A DNA stretch of 33,942 bases from Gallionellales bacterium RIFCSPLOWO2_02_FULL_59_110. GTDB lineage: Bacteria > Pseudomonadota > Gammaproteobacteria > Burkholderiales > Gallionellaceae. Shown piece after piece: positions 14,139-25,907 of this stretch. The position numbers were made by a program, and so were the translations under genes. The stretch covers positions 1 through 33,942 of the forward strand of contig MGXA01000104.1 of the NCBI GenBank assembly GCA_001801215.1, given 5' to 3'. Position 1 is the first letter of the stretch, and each line of letters starts with the position of its first letter. The notes under the pieces are model-generated. The model ran no database searches. It saw nothing but the letters and a program-made list of their open reading frames with translations, and was not told the origin of the DNA.

Positions 14139-14717
14139 ATGCGTAAATTATTTATTTTGTTGTTGGTTGCGCTGCTGGCCGGTTGCGAAAAACCCAAACT
14201 GCCTTCGCCGTTCCATGCCAGCGACATTGGCGCGATGTTTACGCAAGCCGATTTCCGCCTGACCGACCATAACGGCAAGACGCGCACGCTGGCGGATTTT
14301 CGCGGCAAGGCGGTGGCGCTGTTCTTCGGTTACACCCAATGCCCGGATGTGTGCCCCACCACGTTGGCCGATCTCGCGCAGGCGATGCGTTTGCTCGGAA
14401 AAGATGCCGACAAGGTGCAGGTGCTGTTCATCACCGTCGATCCGGAGCGCGATACGCCGGAGTTGCTGGCGCAATATGTTCCCGCCTTCCACCCGTCGTT
14501 CCTCGGGCTGTACGGCGATGCGCAGGCCACGGCGCAGGCCGCCAAGGCGTTTTACGTGGGTTACGACAAGCGGCCTACGGCATCGGGCTACAATATGGAT
14601 CACAGCGTCGGCACGTTCCTTGTCGACCCGAGCGGCAAGGTGCGTCTGCGCGCGCCTCATGCGCAAAGCGCCGACAGGTTCGCCGACGATATCCGGCTGC
14701 TGCTCGGCGGGGCGTGA
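14139..14717 (+). CDS. Sco1/SenC family copper chaperone
   Basis: A 192-aa lipoprotein of the Sco1/SenC/PrrC family, with a thioredoxin fold that binds copper and helps build the CuA site of cytochrome c oxidase. Lipobox LLVALLAGC (Cys16). Copper ligands Cys68 and Cys72 (QCPDVCPTT) and His155 (MDHSVGTFLVDP) are all present; VLFITVDPERDTP is the other family block. ATG 14139 gives MRKLFILLL; a TTG directly before it is in frame but unlikely. The insertion upstream separates it from the TauE/SafE-like gene, with which it probably once overlapped. Confidence 0.9.
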   Translation: MRKLFILLLVALLAGCEKPKLPSPFHASDIGAMFTQADFRLTDHNGKTRTLADFRGKAVALFFGYTQCPDVCPTTLADLAQAMRLLGKDADKVQVLFITVDPERDTPELLAQYVPAFHPSFLGLYGDAQATAQAAKAFYVGYDKRPTASGYNMDHSVGTFLVDPSGKVRLRAPHAQSADRFADDIRLLLGGA

Positions 14718-14765
14718 TACCGGGCCTTCGGATACAATAAAGCCCAAGCTCAGGGAGTACGTACA

Positions 14766-15440
14766 ATGAAAATGCTGCTGGTTGACGATCACGTATTGTT
14801 CCGCGAAGGAATGCGTTATGTGCTGCAACAGCTGGATGGTGAGGAAACTGAGATTCTCGAGGCGGGGAATTTTCAGGACGGCCTGAAGATCGCCGCACAG
14901 CACCCCGAGCTGGATCTGGCGCTGCTGGACTTGAACATGCCGGGCAGCGAAGGGCCGGTTTCCATCCGGTATTTTCATCAGTGTTACCCGCATATTCCGG
15001 TCGTGGTGGTTTCCGGCGAAGATGGCTGCGGCTATATGGAAAAGGTGATGAGTTACGGCGCACTGGGCTTTATACACAAGAGCTCGACCGCCCACGTGAT
15101 GCTGGGCGCGCTGAATCTGGTGCTTTCCGGCGGAGTGTACATCCCGCCGGAAATATTGCGGCAGCATAGCTTGCTGATGCAGGATAAAGAAGCGGATCAC
15201 CTGGATAAGCGCTGTCAGAATACCAACGAATATGGCCTGACGCCGCGCCAGATGCAGGTGCTGACGCATATCGCGGCAGGGCTGTCCAATAAGGAAATCG
15301 CCGAAGCGGTCTGCCTCGCCGAGGGAACCGTCAAGATTCACGTGGCGGGAATTTTCAATACCCTGCGTGTGGGCAACCGCATTGAAGCGGTGCGTGTGGC
15401 CGAGAAACTCGGGTTGCTCGATAAGCCTTCTCATGGCTGA
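14766..15440 (+). CDS. NarL/LuxR-family response regulator
   Basis: A 224-aa two-component transcription factor. Receiver domain (about 1-120): acidic pair Asp7-Asp8, phosphorylation site Asp55 ([10 protein letters not shown]), Lys105 (FIHKSS). A LuxR-type helix-turn-helix occupies about 155-215 ([20 protein letters not shown], then [16 protein letters not shown]). No histidine kinase gene is adjacent, so it is an orphan here. The 3' end overlaps ftsK by eight bases, suggesting cotranscription, although ftsK may also have its own promoter inside this gene. Target genes are unknown. Confidence 0.88.
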   Translation: MKMLLVDDHVLFREGMRYVLQQLDGEETEILEAGNFQDGLKIAAQHPELDLALLDLNMPGSEGPVSIRYFHQCYPHIPVVVVSGEDGCGYMEKVMSYGALGFIHKSSTAHVMLGALNLVLSGGVYIPPEILRQHSLLMQDKEADHLDKRCQNTNEYGLTPRQMQVLTHIAAGLSNKEIAEAVCLAEGTVKIHVAGIFNTLRVGNRIEAVRVAEKLGLLDKPSHG

Positions 15441-17700
15441 AGCCGATAACATCCAGCCCGGCGGCAAAGTGTTCGGCCTGTTGCGCGAATCGCGCTGGTT
15501 GTTGCTGGTGGCATGCGCGCTGTATTTTACCGTGGCGCTGTATGGCTATGATCGCGCCGATCCGGCCTGGTCGCATAGCGCCAGCGGCGCCCTGACCGCC
15601 AATCCCGGCGGGGCGCTGGGCGCATATCTCTCCGATCTGCTGTTTTACCTATTCGGTTTTTCCGCCTGGTGGTGGGTGCTGTTCATGCTGCAACGCGTCT
15701 GGGCGGGGTATCACGAACTGCGTCCCGGCAGCATCTTCGACAAGCGCGCCTTGTGGATATCGGTTGCGGGGTTTGCGGTGCTGCTGCTGGCCAGCAGCGC
15801 GCTCGAGGCGATCCGCATGTACACGCTGGAGGCCGCGTTGCCGCAGGCGCCCGGCGGAATGTTCGGCGCGCTGATCGGCGACGCGCTGACGCGCCTGCTC
15901 GGGTTTACCGGCGCGACCCTGCTGCTGCTGGCGCTGATTGCCGCCGGCTTCAGCGTATTCAGCGGCTTGTCCTGGCTGCGCTTCATGGACTGGCTGGGCG
16001 CAACGCTGGAAAATACCTACCAGCGCGCACGCCTTGCCTGGCAGACGCGGCAGGATCGGCGCATCGGCGCGCAGGCGATGAGCGAGCGCGTCGCCGTGGT
16101 CGAGGAAGAAAAAAAACGCGTCGAGGAGCATCAGCCGATCCATATCGAGATGGCGGTCACCGAAGTGGCGAAGTCGTCGCGGGTGATCGAGGAGAGGCAG
16201 GTGCCGCTGTTCTCTGATATGCCGGATTCGCCTTTGCCGCCGCTGCATTTGCTGGATCAGGCGACGCAGCAGGTCGAGGCGGTGTCTGCCGACACACTGG
16301 AATTCACCTCGCGTCTCATCGAGCGCAAGCTCAAAGATTTCGGTGTGGAAGTGAAAGTGGTCGCCGCCTATCCCGGTCCGGTAATCACGCGCTACGAGAT
16401 CGATCCGGCGGTCGGCGTGAAGGGCAGCCAGATCACCAATCTGGTGAAGGATCTGGCGCGCGCGCTGTCGGTGGTGAGCATCCGGCTGGTGGAGACCATT
16501 CCGGGCAAGACCTACATGGCGCTGGAGCTGCCCAATCCGAAACGTCAGATGGTGCACCTGTCGGAAATCCTCGGCTCGCAGGTGTATGCCGACATGAGTT
16601 CGGCGCTGACCATGGCGATGGGCAAGGATATTTCCGGCAAGCCGGTGGTCGCCGATCTGGCCAAAATGCCCCATGTGCTGGTCGCGGGCACCACCGGCTC
16701 GGGCAAGTCGGTGGCGATCAACGCGATGATCCTGAGCCTGCTGTACAAGAGCACGCCGCAACAGGTGCGCCTGCTGCTGGTCGATCCGAAGATGCTCGAA
16801 TTGTCGGTGTATGAGGGCATTCCGCACCTGCTCTGCCCGGTGGTCACCGACATGCGCCAGGCCGCCTCTGGGCTCAACTGGTGCGTGCAGGAAATGGACC
16901 GGCGCTACCGGCTGATGTCGCATTTTGGCGTGCGCAACATCGCCGGATTCAACCAGAAATTCCGCGATGCGGCCAAAGCCGGGCAGCCGCTGACCAACCC
17001 GTTCACGCTGACGCCGGAGAGCCCGGAGCCGCTCGAAGAATTGCCGCTGATCGTGGTGTTTATCGACGAGCTCGCCGACCTGATGATGGTGGTCGGCAAG
17101 AAAATCGAGGAGCTGATCGCGCGCCTCGCGCAGAAGGCGCGCGCCTCCGGCATCCACCTCGTGCTTGCGACGCAGCGCCCCTCGGTGGATGTGATCACCG
17201 GGCTTATAAAAGCCAACGTGCCGACGCGCGTGGCGTTCCAGGTGTCGAGCAAAATCGACTCGCGCACCATCCTCGACCAGATGGGCGCGGAAGCGCTGCT
17301 CGGGCAGGGCGACATGCTCTATCTGCCGCCCGGCACCGGCTATCCGCAGCGCGTCCACGGCGCGTTCGTCTCCGACCAGGAAGTGCACCGCGTCGCCGAA
17401 TACCTCAAGGCGCTCGGCGAACCGAATTACATCGACGGCGTGCTGAATTCGCTGGAAGAAGCGGATGAGGGCGGCGAAGGCGGTCCAAGCCTGGATGCCG
17501 AAGCCGATCCGCTGTATGACCAGGCGGTTGAAATCGTGGTCAAAAACCGCCGCGCCTCGATCTCCCTGGTGCAGCGCCATTTACGGATAGGATACAACCG
17601 CGCCGCGCGGCTGGTCGAACAGATGGAAGCGGCCGGGATAGTCTCTGCGATGCAGAGCAACGGCAACCGCGAAGTGATCGCGCCTAATCGGGAAGGGTGA
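15433..17700 (+). CDS. ftsK: DNA translocase FtsK
   Basis: A 755-aa FtsK/SpoIIIE translocase that anchors at the division septum and pumps DNA for chromosome dimer resolution. Four hydrophobic N-terminal segments (about residues 18-37, 65-87, 105-122, 157-180), a short acidic/basic linker, the alpha-beta motor (about 280-680) with Walker A GTTGSGKS (near residue 420) and Walker [10 protein letters not shown] (near 540), and a C-terminal gamma winged helix (about 690-755, [20 protein letters not shown]) that reads KOPS sites. The linker is short, as in many Betaproteobacteria. The ATG at 15433 gives [11 protein letters not shown] just before the membrane segments. Followed by lolA, rarA, serS as in E. 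coli. Confidence 0.95.
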   Translation: MAEADNIQPGGKVFGLLRESRWLLLVACALYFTVALYGYDRADPAWSHSASGALTANPGGALGAYLSDLLFYLFGFSAWWWVLFMLQRVWAGYHELRPGSIFDKRALWISVAGFAVLLLASSALEAIRMYTLEAALPQAPGGMFGALIGDALTRLLGFTGATLLLLALIAAGFSVFSGLSWLRFMDWLGATLENTYQRARLAWQTRQDRRIGAQAMSERVAVVEEEKKRVEEHQPIHIEMAVTEVAKSSRVIEERQVPLFSDMPDSPLPPLHLLDQATQQVEAVSADTLEFTSRLIERKLKDFGVEVKVVAAYPGPVITRYEIDPAVGVKGSQITNLVKDLARALSVVSIRLVETIPGKTYMALELPNPKRQMVHLSEILGSQVYADMSSALTMAMGKDISGKPVVADLAKMPHVLVAGTTGSGKSVAINAMILSLLYKSTPQQVRLLLVDPKMLELSVYEGIPHLLCPVVTDMRQAASGLNWCVQEMDRRYRLMSHFGVRNIAGFNQKFRDAAKAGQPLTNPFTLTPESPEPLEELPLIVVFIDELADLMMVVGKKIEELIARLAQKARASGIHLVLATQRPSVDVITGLIKANVPTRVAFQVSSKIDSRTILDQMGAEALLGQGDMLYLPPGTGYPQRVHGAFVSDQEVHRVAEYLKALGEPNYIDGVLNSLEEADEGGEGGPSLDAEADPLYDQAVEIVVKNRRASISLVQRHLRIGYNRAARLVEQMEAAGIVSAMQSNGNREVIAPNREG

Positions 17701-17795
17701 AGAAAGCAAGGGGAAGGGATAAGGGGGAAGAGGGAAGGGTAAAACCTTCGGGTCGCAGTTACCCTTCTCCCTTCACTCTTCTCCCTTCTCCAACT
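17701..17795. repeat. GAAGGG/CCCTTC inverted repeat between ftsK and lolA
   Basis: Purine arm with GAGGGAAGGGTAA and pyrimidine arm with TTACCCTTCTCCCTTC around a loop AACCTTCGGGTCGCAG. It starts right after the ftsK stop and ends 12 bases before lolA. This intergenic copy shows the likely complete form of the family found in bioF and bioH. Confidence 0.78.
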
Positions 17796-17807
17796 CAGGT
17801 ATAAAGC

Positions 17808-18422
17808 ATGTTAAAAAAACTTTTCATCAGCCTCTCAATTTTCATGTGCGCGGCAAGCGCCCATGCCGGCGGCATCGACAAGCTGAAGGAATTCATTACC
17901 GCGACGCGTTCCGCGCAGGCGGATTTTACGCAGGTGGTGCTCGACCAGAACGGCAAGCGCATCCAGAGCGCCTCCGGCGTCATGCAGTTCCAGCGTCCCG
18001 GCAAGTTCCGCTGGACTTACCAGAAACCCTATGAACAAATCATCGTCGGCGATGGGGAGAAATTCTGGCTGTATGACGTGGACCTGAATCAGGTGACGGT
18101 CAAGAAACTCGACGCGGCGCTGGGCAGCAGCCCCGCCGCGCTGCTCTCCGGCAGTAACGAGATCGAGCGCGATTTCACGCTCAAGGAAAGCGGCAGCCAG
18201 GATGGGCTGGATTGGCTGCTGGCGACGCCTAAATCCATAGACAGCAGCTTCGAGAAAATCCTGATGGCGTTCAACACGCAGGCCGAACTGGTCACAATGG
18301 AATTGAACGACGCGTTCGGGCACAAGACCGTGCTGCGCTTCTCCGCGATGCAGCACAACCCGAAATTTTCCGCGCAGCAGTTCCAGTTCACGCCGCCCAA
18401 GGGCGCGGATGTGCTGGAGTAG
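17808..18422 (+). CDS. lolA: Outer-membrane lipoprotein carrier LolA
   Basis: A 204-aa periplasmic chaperone that takes lipoproteins from LolCDE and hands them to LolB. Signal peptide of about 20 residues (MLKKLFISLSIFMCAASAHA). Family blocks are ADFTQVVLDQNGKRIQSASG, PGKFRWTYQKPYEQIIVGDG, KFWLYDVDLNQVTVKKL and QQFQFTPPKGADVLE at the end. Normal length. Preceded by AGG eight bases before the ATG. The neighbouring ftsK and rarA are its conserved neighbours in Proteobacteria. Confidence 0.94.
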   Translation: MLKKLFISLSIFMCAASAHAGGIDKLKEFITATRSAQADFTQVVLDQNGKRIQSASGVMQFQRPGKFRWTYQKPYEQIIVGDGEKFWLYDVDLNQVTVKKLDAALGSSPAALLSGSNEIERDFTLKESGSQDGLDWLLATPKSIDSSFEKILMAFNTQAELVTMELNDAFGHKTVLRFSAMQHNPKFSAQQFQFTPPKGADVLE

Positions 18423-18484
18423 GGGCGTGATTCATCACGCCCTGAGATATTCCTCTGTCAGGAAAGGGCGCGATAAATCGCGCC
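18423..18484. repeat. Two short GGGCG(T/C)GA hairpins between lolA and rarA
   Basis: GGGCGTGATTCATCACGCCC (18423-18442, 8-bp arms) and GGCGCGATAAATCGCGCC (18467-18484, 8-bp arms) with related sequences. No T-run follows, so they are not classical terminators; they look like paired REP-like units. Confidence 0.65.
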
Positions 18485-18496
18485 TCTACAATAATT

Positions 18497-19813
18497 ATGT
18501 CAACCGGTAGCCTGTTCGATGCGTCTTCCCCCGCTGCGCCGCTCGCCGAGCGCCTGCGCCCGAAGCATATCGACGAGGTGATCGGGCAGTCGCATCTGCT
18601 GGGCGAGGGCAGGCCGTTGCGCCTGGCGTTCCAGTCCGGCAAGCTGCATTCGATGATCCTTTGGGGGCCGCCGGGCGTGGGCAAGACCACCCTTGCAAGG
18701 CTCATGGCGCAGGCCTTCGATGCCGAGTTCGTGCCGCTGTCGGCGGTGCTGTCCGGTGTGAAGGATATCCGCGAGGCCATCGCGCAGGCGCAGCAGGCGC
18801 TGCAACAGCATGGCCGCCACACCATACTGTTCGTCGACGAGGTGCACCGCTTCAACAAGTCGCAGCAGGATGCCTTTTTGCCGTTCGTCGAGCAGGGCCT
18901 GGTGACCTTCATCGGCGCGACCACCGAAAACCCGTCCTTCGAGGTGAACAACGCGCTGCTGTCGCGCGCCCAAGTGTATGTGCTGCATGCACTGTCGGCG
19001 GAAGAGCTGGGTGCCCTGTTCGAGCGCGCGAAGCAGACTGCACTGGCAGATTTGCAGTTTGATGATGATGCGCGCGAGCGCATCACCGGCTACGCCGACG
19101 GCGACGCGCGCCGCCTGCTGAACGTGCTGGAACAGGTGCAGACCGCCGCGCAGACTGCCGGCGTGAGCAGCATCGACACCAAATTTCTCGACAACACGCT
19201 GGCGCAAAATCTGCGCCGTTTCGACAAGGGCGGCGAGGCGTTCTACGACCAGATTTCCGCGCTGCACAAGTCGGTGCGCGGCTCCAACCCCGATGCCGCG
19301 CTGTACTGGCTGGTACGCATGCTCGATGGCGGCGCCGATCCGCGCTACCTCGCGCGGCGCATCGTGCGCATGGCGTGGGAGGACATCGGCCTGGCCGACC
19401 CGCGCGCGATCCAGCTCACGCAGGATGCCGCGCTGACCTACGAGCGCCTCGGCTCGCCCGAAGGCGAGCTGGCGCTGGCGCAGGCGATCCTCTATCTGGC
19501 CTGTGCGCCGAAGTCGAACGCGGGTTACGTCGCGTATAATGCCGCGCGCGCCTTCGTCGCCCGTGATGGCTCGCGCGAAGTGCCGCTGCACCTGCGCAAC
19601 GCGCCGACCAAATTGATGAAGCAGCTCGATTACGGCAAGGATTACCGTTATGCGCATGACGAGACGGGAGGCTATGCGGTAGGCGAAAATTATTTCCCCG
19701 ACGGCATGCCGGAAGTAAATTTCTATCAGCCGACCGAACGCGGGTTGGAGGCGAAGATTGCGGAGAAGCTGGCGTACTTGCGCGAGCTGGATAAAAAACA
19801 AAAGAAAAATTAG
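18497..19813 (+). CDS. rarA: Replication-associated recombination protein RarA (MgsA)
   Basis: A 438-aa AAA+ ATPase related to clamp loaders that acts at stalled replication forks. Opening [20 protein letters not shown], Walker A GPPGVGKT (about 57-64), Walker [16 protein letters not shown], sensor 1 [14 protein letters not shown] and the C-terminal tetramerisation region ([15 protein letters not shown], then [20 protein letters not shown]). Normal length. Its stop codon TAG (19811-19813) lies in the left arm of the CACAGAGA inverted repeat. Confidence 0.94.
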   Translation: MSTGSLFDASSPAAPLAERLRPKHIDEVIGQSHLLGEGRPLRLAFQSGKLHSMILWGPPGVGKTTLARLMAQAFDAEFVPLSAVLSGVKDIREAIAQAQQALQQHGRHTILFVDEVHRFNKSQQDAFLPFVEQGLVTFIGATTENPSFEVNNALLSRAQVYVLHALSAEELGALFERAKQTALADLQFDDDARERITGYADGDARRLLNVLEQVQTAAQTAGVSSIDTKFLDNTLAQNLRRFDKGGEAFYDQISALHKSVRGSNPDAALYWLVRMLDGGADPRYLARRIVRMAWEDIGLADPRAIQLTQDAALTYERLGSPEGELALAQAILYLACAPKSNAGYVAYNAARAFVARDGSREVPLHLRNAPTKLMKQLDYGKDYRYAHDETGGYAVGENYFPDGMPEVNFYQPTERGLEAKIAEKLAYLRELDKKQKKN

Positions 19814-20309
19814 CCACAGAGAACACAGAGATCACAGAGAAGATCGTGGCAGATCAACTGACAGAGAAGATAATTGCGGCAGCGATTGAGGTTCATAAAA
19901 CACTCGGGCCGGGATTACTGGAATCGATCTACGAAGAAGCGTTGTGTATTGAGCTGGGCTTGATGGGGCTGGCCTTTCAAAGGCAGCTGGCGGTTGATGT
20001 AATTTACAAAGGTCACGTGATCGAAGGCTAACGCCTCGACTTGCTGGTTGGAAATGATGTTGTGGCCGAAATAAAGTCATTGCGATCCCTGCCTGAAGCA
20101 GCTACCGCACAATTGCTTTCTTACCTGAAGGCAACTGGACTGAAACGTGGGTTGTTACTGAATTTTGGAGAGAAGCAGATGATCAGTGGTGTTAAACGAA
20201 TCTCTCTTTAATAAAGCGAATAAAACATTATTTGCCACAGAGAACACAGAGAGAGGCAAAGGCATATGTGATTGGTTTTCTCTGTGATCTCTGTGTTCTC
20301 TGTGGCTAA
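19810..20309. mobile_element. Unit bracketed by a perfect 32-bp CACAGAGA inverted repeat
   Basis: Left arm 19810-19841 (begins TTAGCCACAGAGAACACAG) and right arm 20278-20309 (ends TTCTCTGTGGCTAA) are exact reverse complements over 32 bases. A third, partial copy in left-arm orientation lies at 20231-20252 (TTTGCCACAGAGAACACAGA). The only gene inside is a broken GxxExxY gene. The unit sits between rarA and serS, which are neighbours in E. coli. Confidence 0.75.
19846..20211 (+). pseudogene. GxxExxY protein gene with internal stop
   Basis: Starts GTG at 19846 and reads [19 protein letters not shown], then [13 protein letters not shown] with the G-x-x-E-x-x-Y motif, to VIEG. A TAA at 20029-20031 interrupts it, and the same frame then continues RLDLLVGNDVVAEIKSLRSL to a final TAA at 20209-20211. 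Relatives have Tyr where the TAA stands, so one base change (TAC or TAT to TAA) explains the break. The family has a PD-(D/E)XK-like nuclease fold; the lost part holds the putative catalytic Asp and Glu-x-Lys (RLD...EIK). Function of the family is not established. About 121 codons in the intact form. Confidence 0.82.
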
Positions 20310-23116
<2,807 letters not shown>

Positions 23117-23182
23117 GCAGTCATTCTGCACGAAATCGAAGGTTGCTGGTAAAATGCGTGCCGCTGTTCGTCGACTTGCTTG

Positions 23183-23273
<91 letters not shown>

Positions 23274-23330
23274 ATGCAGTGTTTTACCCCGCCCGAAGAC
23301 GAACGCGAAACCCGTTTAAGGAGAGATACC

Positions 23331-23405
23331 ATGGGAAGCAAAGACAAGAAAAAAGAATCGAAGGGCAAGAAACCGCAGCCAAAGCCAACACCCGCAGGCA
23401 AGTAA
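23331..23405 (+). CDS. Very small Lys-rich protein, 24 aa
   Basis: A short open frame, MGSKDKKKESKGKKPQPKPT and four more residues, directly preceded by a near-perfect Shine-Dalgarno sequence (AAGGAGAG, 23318-23325) at ideal spacing. Lysine makes up nearly 40 percent; no membrane segment. An in-frame ATG at 23274 would give 43 aa but lacks a ribosome site. It lies 58 bases after tRNA-Ser and could ride on the same transcript. No function can be assigned; translation is suggested only by the ribosome site and composition. Confidence 0.5.
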   Translation: MGSKDKKKESKGKKPQPKPTPAGK

Positions 23406-23426
23406 CACTTTTGAATTAACGGCGGC

Positions 23427-23455
23427 GCTCGTTGGCCGATTCCTGCCAAGCGAGC
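23427..23455 (+). other. Hairpin before the GGDEF gene
   Basis: GCTCGTTGGC (23427-23436) pairs with GCCAAGCGAGC (23445-23455), a 10-bp stem with one bulged G and an 8-base loop. No T-run follows, so it is not a classical terminator. It ends 22 bases before the ATG at 23478 and could shape the leader of that mRNA. Confidence 0.35.
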
Positions 23456-23477
23456 AAACAATCCCCGGTCCAGCGAT

Positions 23478-25805
23478 ATGACCGAACAGCGTCATCGTAA
23501 AGATTCCCCGTTCGCTGCACAGTGGCTGATTTTTGGCGTCGCCGCCTCGCTACTCGGGGCTTTGCTCGCCTGGAATATTTATCGGGGATACGCCGAAACC
23601 GGCGCTATGGAGCGGGAGCGTCTGTCCATACGCGCCAAAATCGCCGCCGAGAATATGGCGCGCCAGCTTGATTCGGTCGGCCGGATGCTGTCGGGCTTGC
23701 GCGACGACTGGGCGCGTTGGGAGAAGCTGGAGGACGGCTCGGATCGCGCGAACCGCCGCATGGCGGCAATGGCGGACGTCATGACGGGCGTGCGTTTCAT
23801 CGCCGTGTTTGATGCGCGAGGCAGGATTTCCGCCACCAGCCAGAAGGAATTCATCGGGCAGGATTTCAGCCACCGGGATTATTTCCAGGCGCCGCTGCGC
23901 AATCCGGATCCGGACACGCTGTATGTCAGCCCGCCATACAGGAACGTGTCTGGGGTTTATACCATCAGCATGTCGCGTGCGATCATCGCGCCGGACGGCA
24001 GGTTTGCCGGGGCTGTCATGGCATCGCTGGAACCGGAAGAGTTCAGGATGCTGATGAACTCGGTACGCTATGCGCCGGATATGCGGGCTTACCTGATCCA
24101 TGGCGATGGCGTGGTGTTCATGGCGGTGCCGGAACAGGAGGGCTTGACCGGCAAGAACGTTGCAGCCGAGCCGGGTTCCTTCTTCAATCGCCACATCGCG
24201 AGCGGGCTGGCCGGCAGTGTCATCAGCGGCATGGCGCCGGTTGTCGGCGAAGAGCGCATGATGGTGCTGCGCACCTCGCAGCCCGCGGCGCAGCGCATGA
24301 ACAAATCGATGGTGATTGCCGTTTCGCGCAATTTGCCGGAGATTTTCGCTGGCTGGCGCCGGGAGGCAGGGTTGGAAGGCGGATTGTTCGGCGTGCTGGT
24401 GCTGGTTTCGGGCACGGGCTTGTTTGCCTATCAGCGGCGCCAGCGCAATTTCAACCGGCTTGTCGCCGTCTATCAAGCCGAGCAGCGGAAGGTCGCCGAA
24501 CGTCTCAAACTGGCAACCGAGGCCGCCAGCGTGGGGGTGTGGGAACACGACCTGGTAAGCGGAAAGCTGTTCTGGGATGATTCCATGTTCGCCATCTATG
24601 GCGTGAGGCCGGAGAGTTTTTCGGCCGACTACACGGCATGGCGCAACAGCCTGCTGCCGGAGGATGTCGCGGAGGCCGAAGCCGCAACCAAACCGGCCCT
24701 CGAAGGCAAGTCTTACGACATCTGTTTCCGCATCCGGCGCGGCGATGGGCAGGTGCGTACCATCCGCGCGCTGGCGCGGGCGTATTTCGACGAATCCGGC
24801 AAGGCGGTGCGGATGGTCGGCATCAACGAGGACATCACCGAGCGCAAGCGGACCGAGGAGGCTTTACAGGAGAGCGAAGCGATGTTGCAGGCCACCATGA
24901 AGATCCTGCCGGTGGGGCTATGGATTATGAACGCGGAAGGAAAGATCATTTTCGGCAATGCTGCGGGGCAGCGGATCTGGGCAGGCGCGCATTACGTGGG
25001 CGTCGAGCAATTCGGCGAATACAAAGGCTGGTGGCTGGATAACGGGAAACCGGTCGGGCCGCACGATTGGGCGGCGGCGCGGGCCATCGAGAAGGGCGAG
25101 ACTTCCATCGAAGAAGAAATCGAGATCGAGTGTTTCGATGGCACGCACAAGATCATTTTCAACTCCGCCCTGCCGCTGCGCAAAAGCGACGGCAGCATCA
25201 GCGGCGCGGTCATCGTCAACCAGGACATTACCGAGCGCAAGCAGGCCGAGGAGCAGGTTCGCACTCTGGCTTTTTACGATACCTTGACGCATCTCCCCAA
25301 CCGCCGCCTGCTCGACGACCGTCTCAGGCAGGCCATGGCGGCGAGCAAGCGCAGCGGCATGTATTGCGCGGCGATGTTCCTCGATCTGGATAACTTCAAG
25401 CCGCTCAACGATACGCATGGGCACGATGTGGGCGATTTGCTGCTGGTGGAGGCGGCGCGCCGTATCGCCAGTTGCGTGCGCGAAGCGGATACCGTCGCGC
25501 GTTTCGGCGGCGATGAATTTGTGGTGATGCTGGGCGAGCTCGATGCGGATAAAGCCGAATCTGCGGCGCAGGCGGGCGCTGTTGCCGAAAAAATCCGTTC
25601 CGCCCTGGCCGAACCTTACGAGCTGAAGTTTCAGCGGGATGGGAGCGCGGAAGCCACTGTCGTGCACCGTTGCACGTCGAGTGTCGGCGTGGTGCTGTTC
25701 ATCAACCACGAAGCCGGCCCGGACGAGGTTCTCAAGTGGGCCGATATGGCAATGTACCGGGCGAAAGAGGGCGGGCGCAACCGGGTGCATTTCCACGGTT
25801 CGTGA
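23478..25805 (+). CDS. Membrane Cache-PAS-PAS-GGDEF diguanylate cyclase
   Basis: A 775-aa sensor that would make cyclic di-GMP from two GTP. Membrane helices at about residues 15-33 and 296-314 enclose a periplasmic dCache-like domain (RDYFQAPLRNPDPDTLYVSP, then GVYTISMSRAII). Two PAS domains follow (about 335-460 and 465-590), each ending in the PAC-like DITERK. The GGDEF domain is at about 595-770: active site GGDEF at residues 677-681 is intact, and an RxxD inhibitory site (READ) stands five residues before it, so product inhibition is likely. No EAL domain. The signal bound by the Cache domain is unknown. It lies between the tRNA-Ser/small ORF and htpG with the same orientation. Confidence 0.9.
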   Translation: MTEQRHRKDSPFAAQWLIFGVAASLLGALLAWNIYRGYAETGAMERERLSIRAKIAAENMARQLDSVGRMLSGLRDDWARWEKLEDGSDRANRRMAAMADVMTGVRFIAVFDARGRISATSQKEFIGQDFSHRDYFQAPLRNPDPDTLYVSPPYRNVSGVYTISMSRAIIAPDGRFAGAVMASLEPEEFRMLMNSVRYAPDMRAYLIHGDGVVFMAVPEQEGLTGKNVAAEPGSFFNRHIASGLAGSVISGMAPVVGEERMMVLRTSQPAAQRMNKSMVIAVSRNLPEIFAGWRREAGLEGGLFGVLVLVSGTGLFAYQRRQRNFNRLVAVYQAEQRKVAERLKLATEAASVGVWEHDLVSGKLFWDDSMFAIYGVRPESFSADYTAWRNSLLPEDVAEAEAATKPALEGKSYDICFRIRRGDGQVRTIRALARAYFDESGKAVRMVGINEDITERKRTEEALQESEAMLQATMKILPVGLWIMNAEGKIIFGNAAGQRIWAGAHYVGVEQFGEYKGWWLDNGKPVGPHDWAAARAIEKGETSIEEEIEIECFDGTHKIIFNSALPLRKSDGSISGAVIVNQDITERKQAEEQVRTLAFYDTLTHLPNRRLLDDRLRQAMAASKRSGMYCAAMFLDLDNFKPLNDTHGHDVGDLLLVEAARRIASCVREADTVARFGGDEFVVMLGELDADKAESAAQAGAVAEKIRSALAEPYELKFQRDGSAEATVVHRCTSSVGVVLFINHEAGPDEVLKWADMAMYRAKEGGRNRVHFHGS

Positions 25806-25907
25806 TCCCCCGCATTTTGCGCTTCCGCATATCCTGCGCCGCCTCTTGAAAATCCCCAAACAGCCCCCAAATGGCGAGCTGCCCTTTATCAACAAACCGG
25901 AGACAAC

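Noticed and set aside
15649-17580. 643-codon minus-strand open frame opposite ftsK
   Set aside because: A shadow of ftsK; the translation is His/Arg/Gln-rich low-complexity typical of antisense frames in GC-rich genes, with no domain.
17701-17795. Rho-independent terminator of ftsK
   Set aside because: The arms are long, imperfect purine/pyrimidine tracts without a T-run, and the same repeat occurs inside bioF and bioH. A repeat explains it better.
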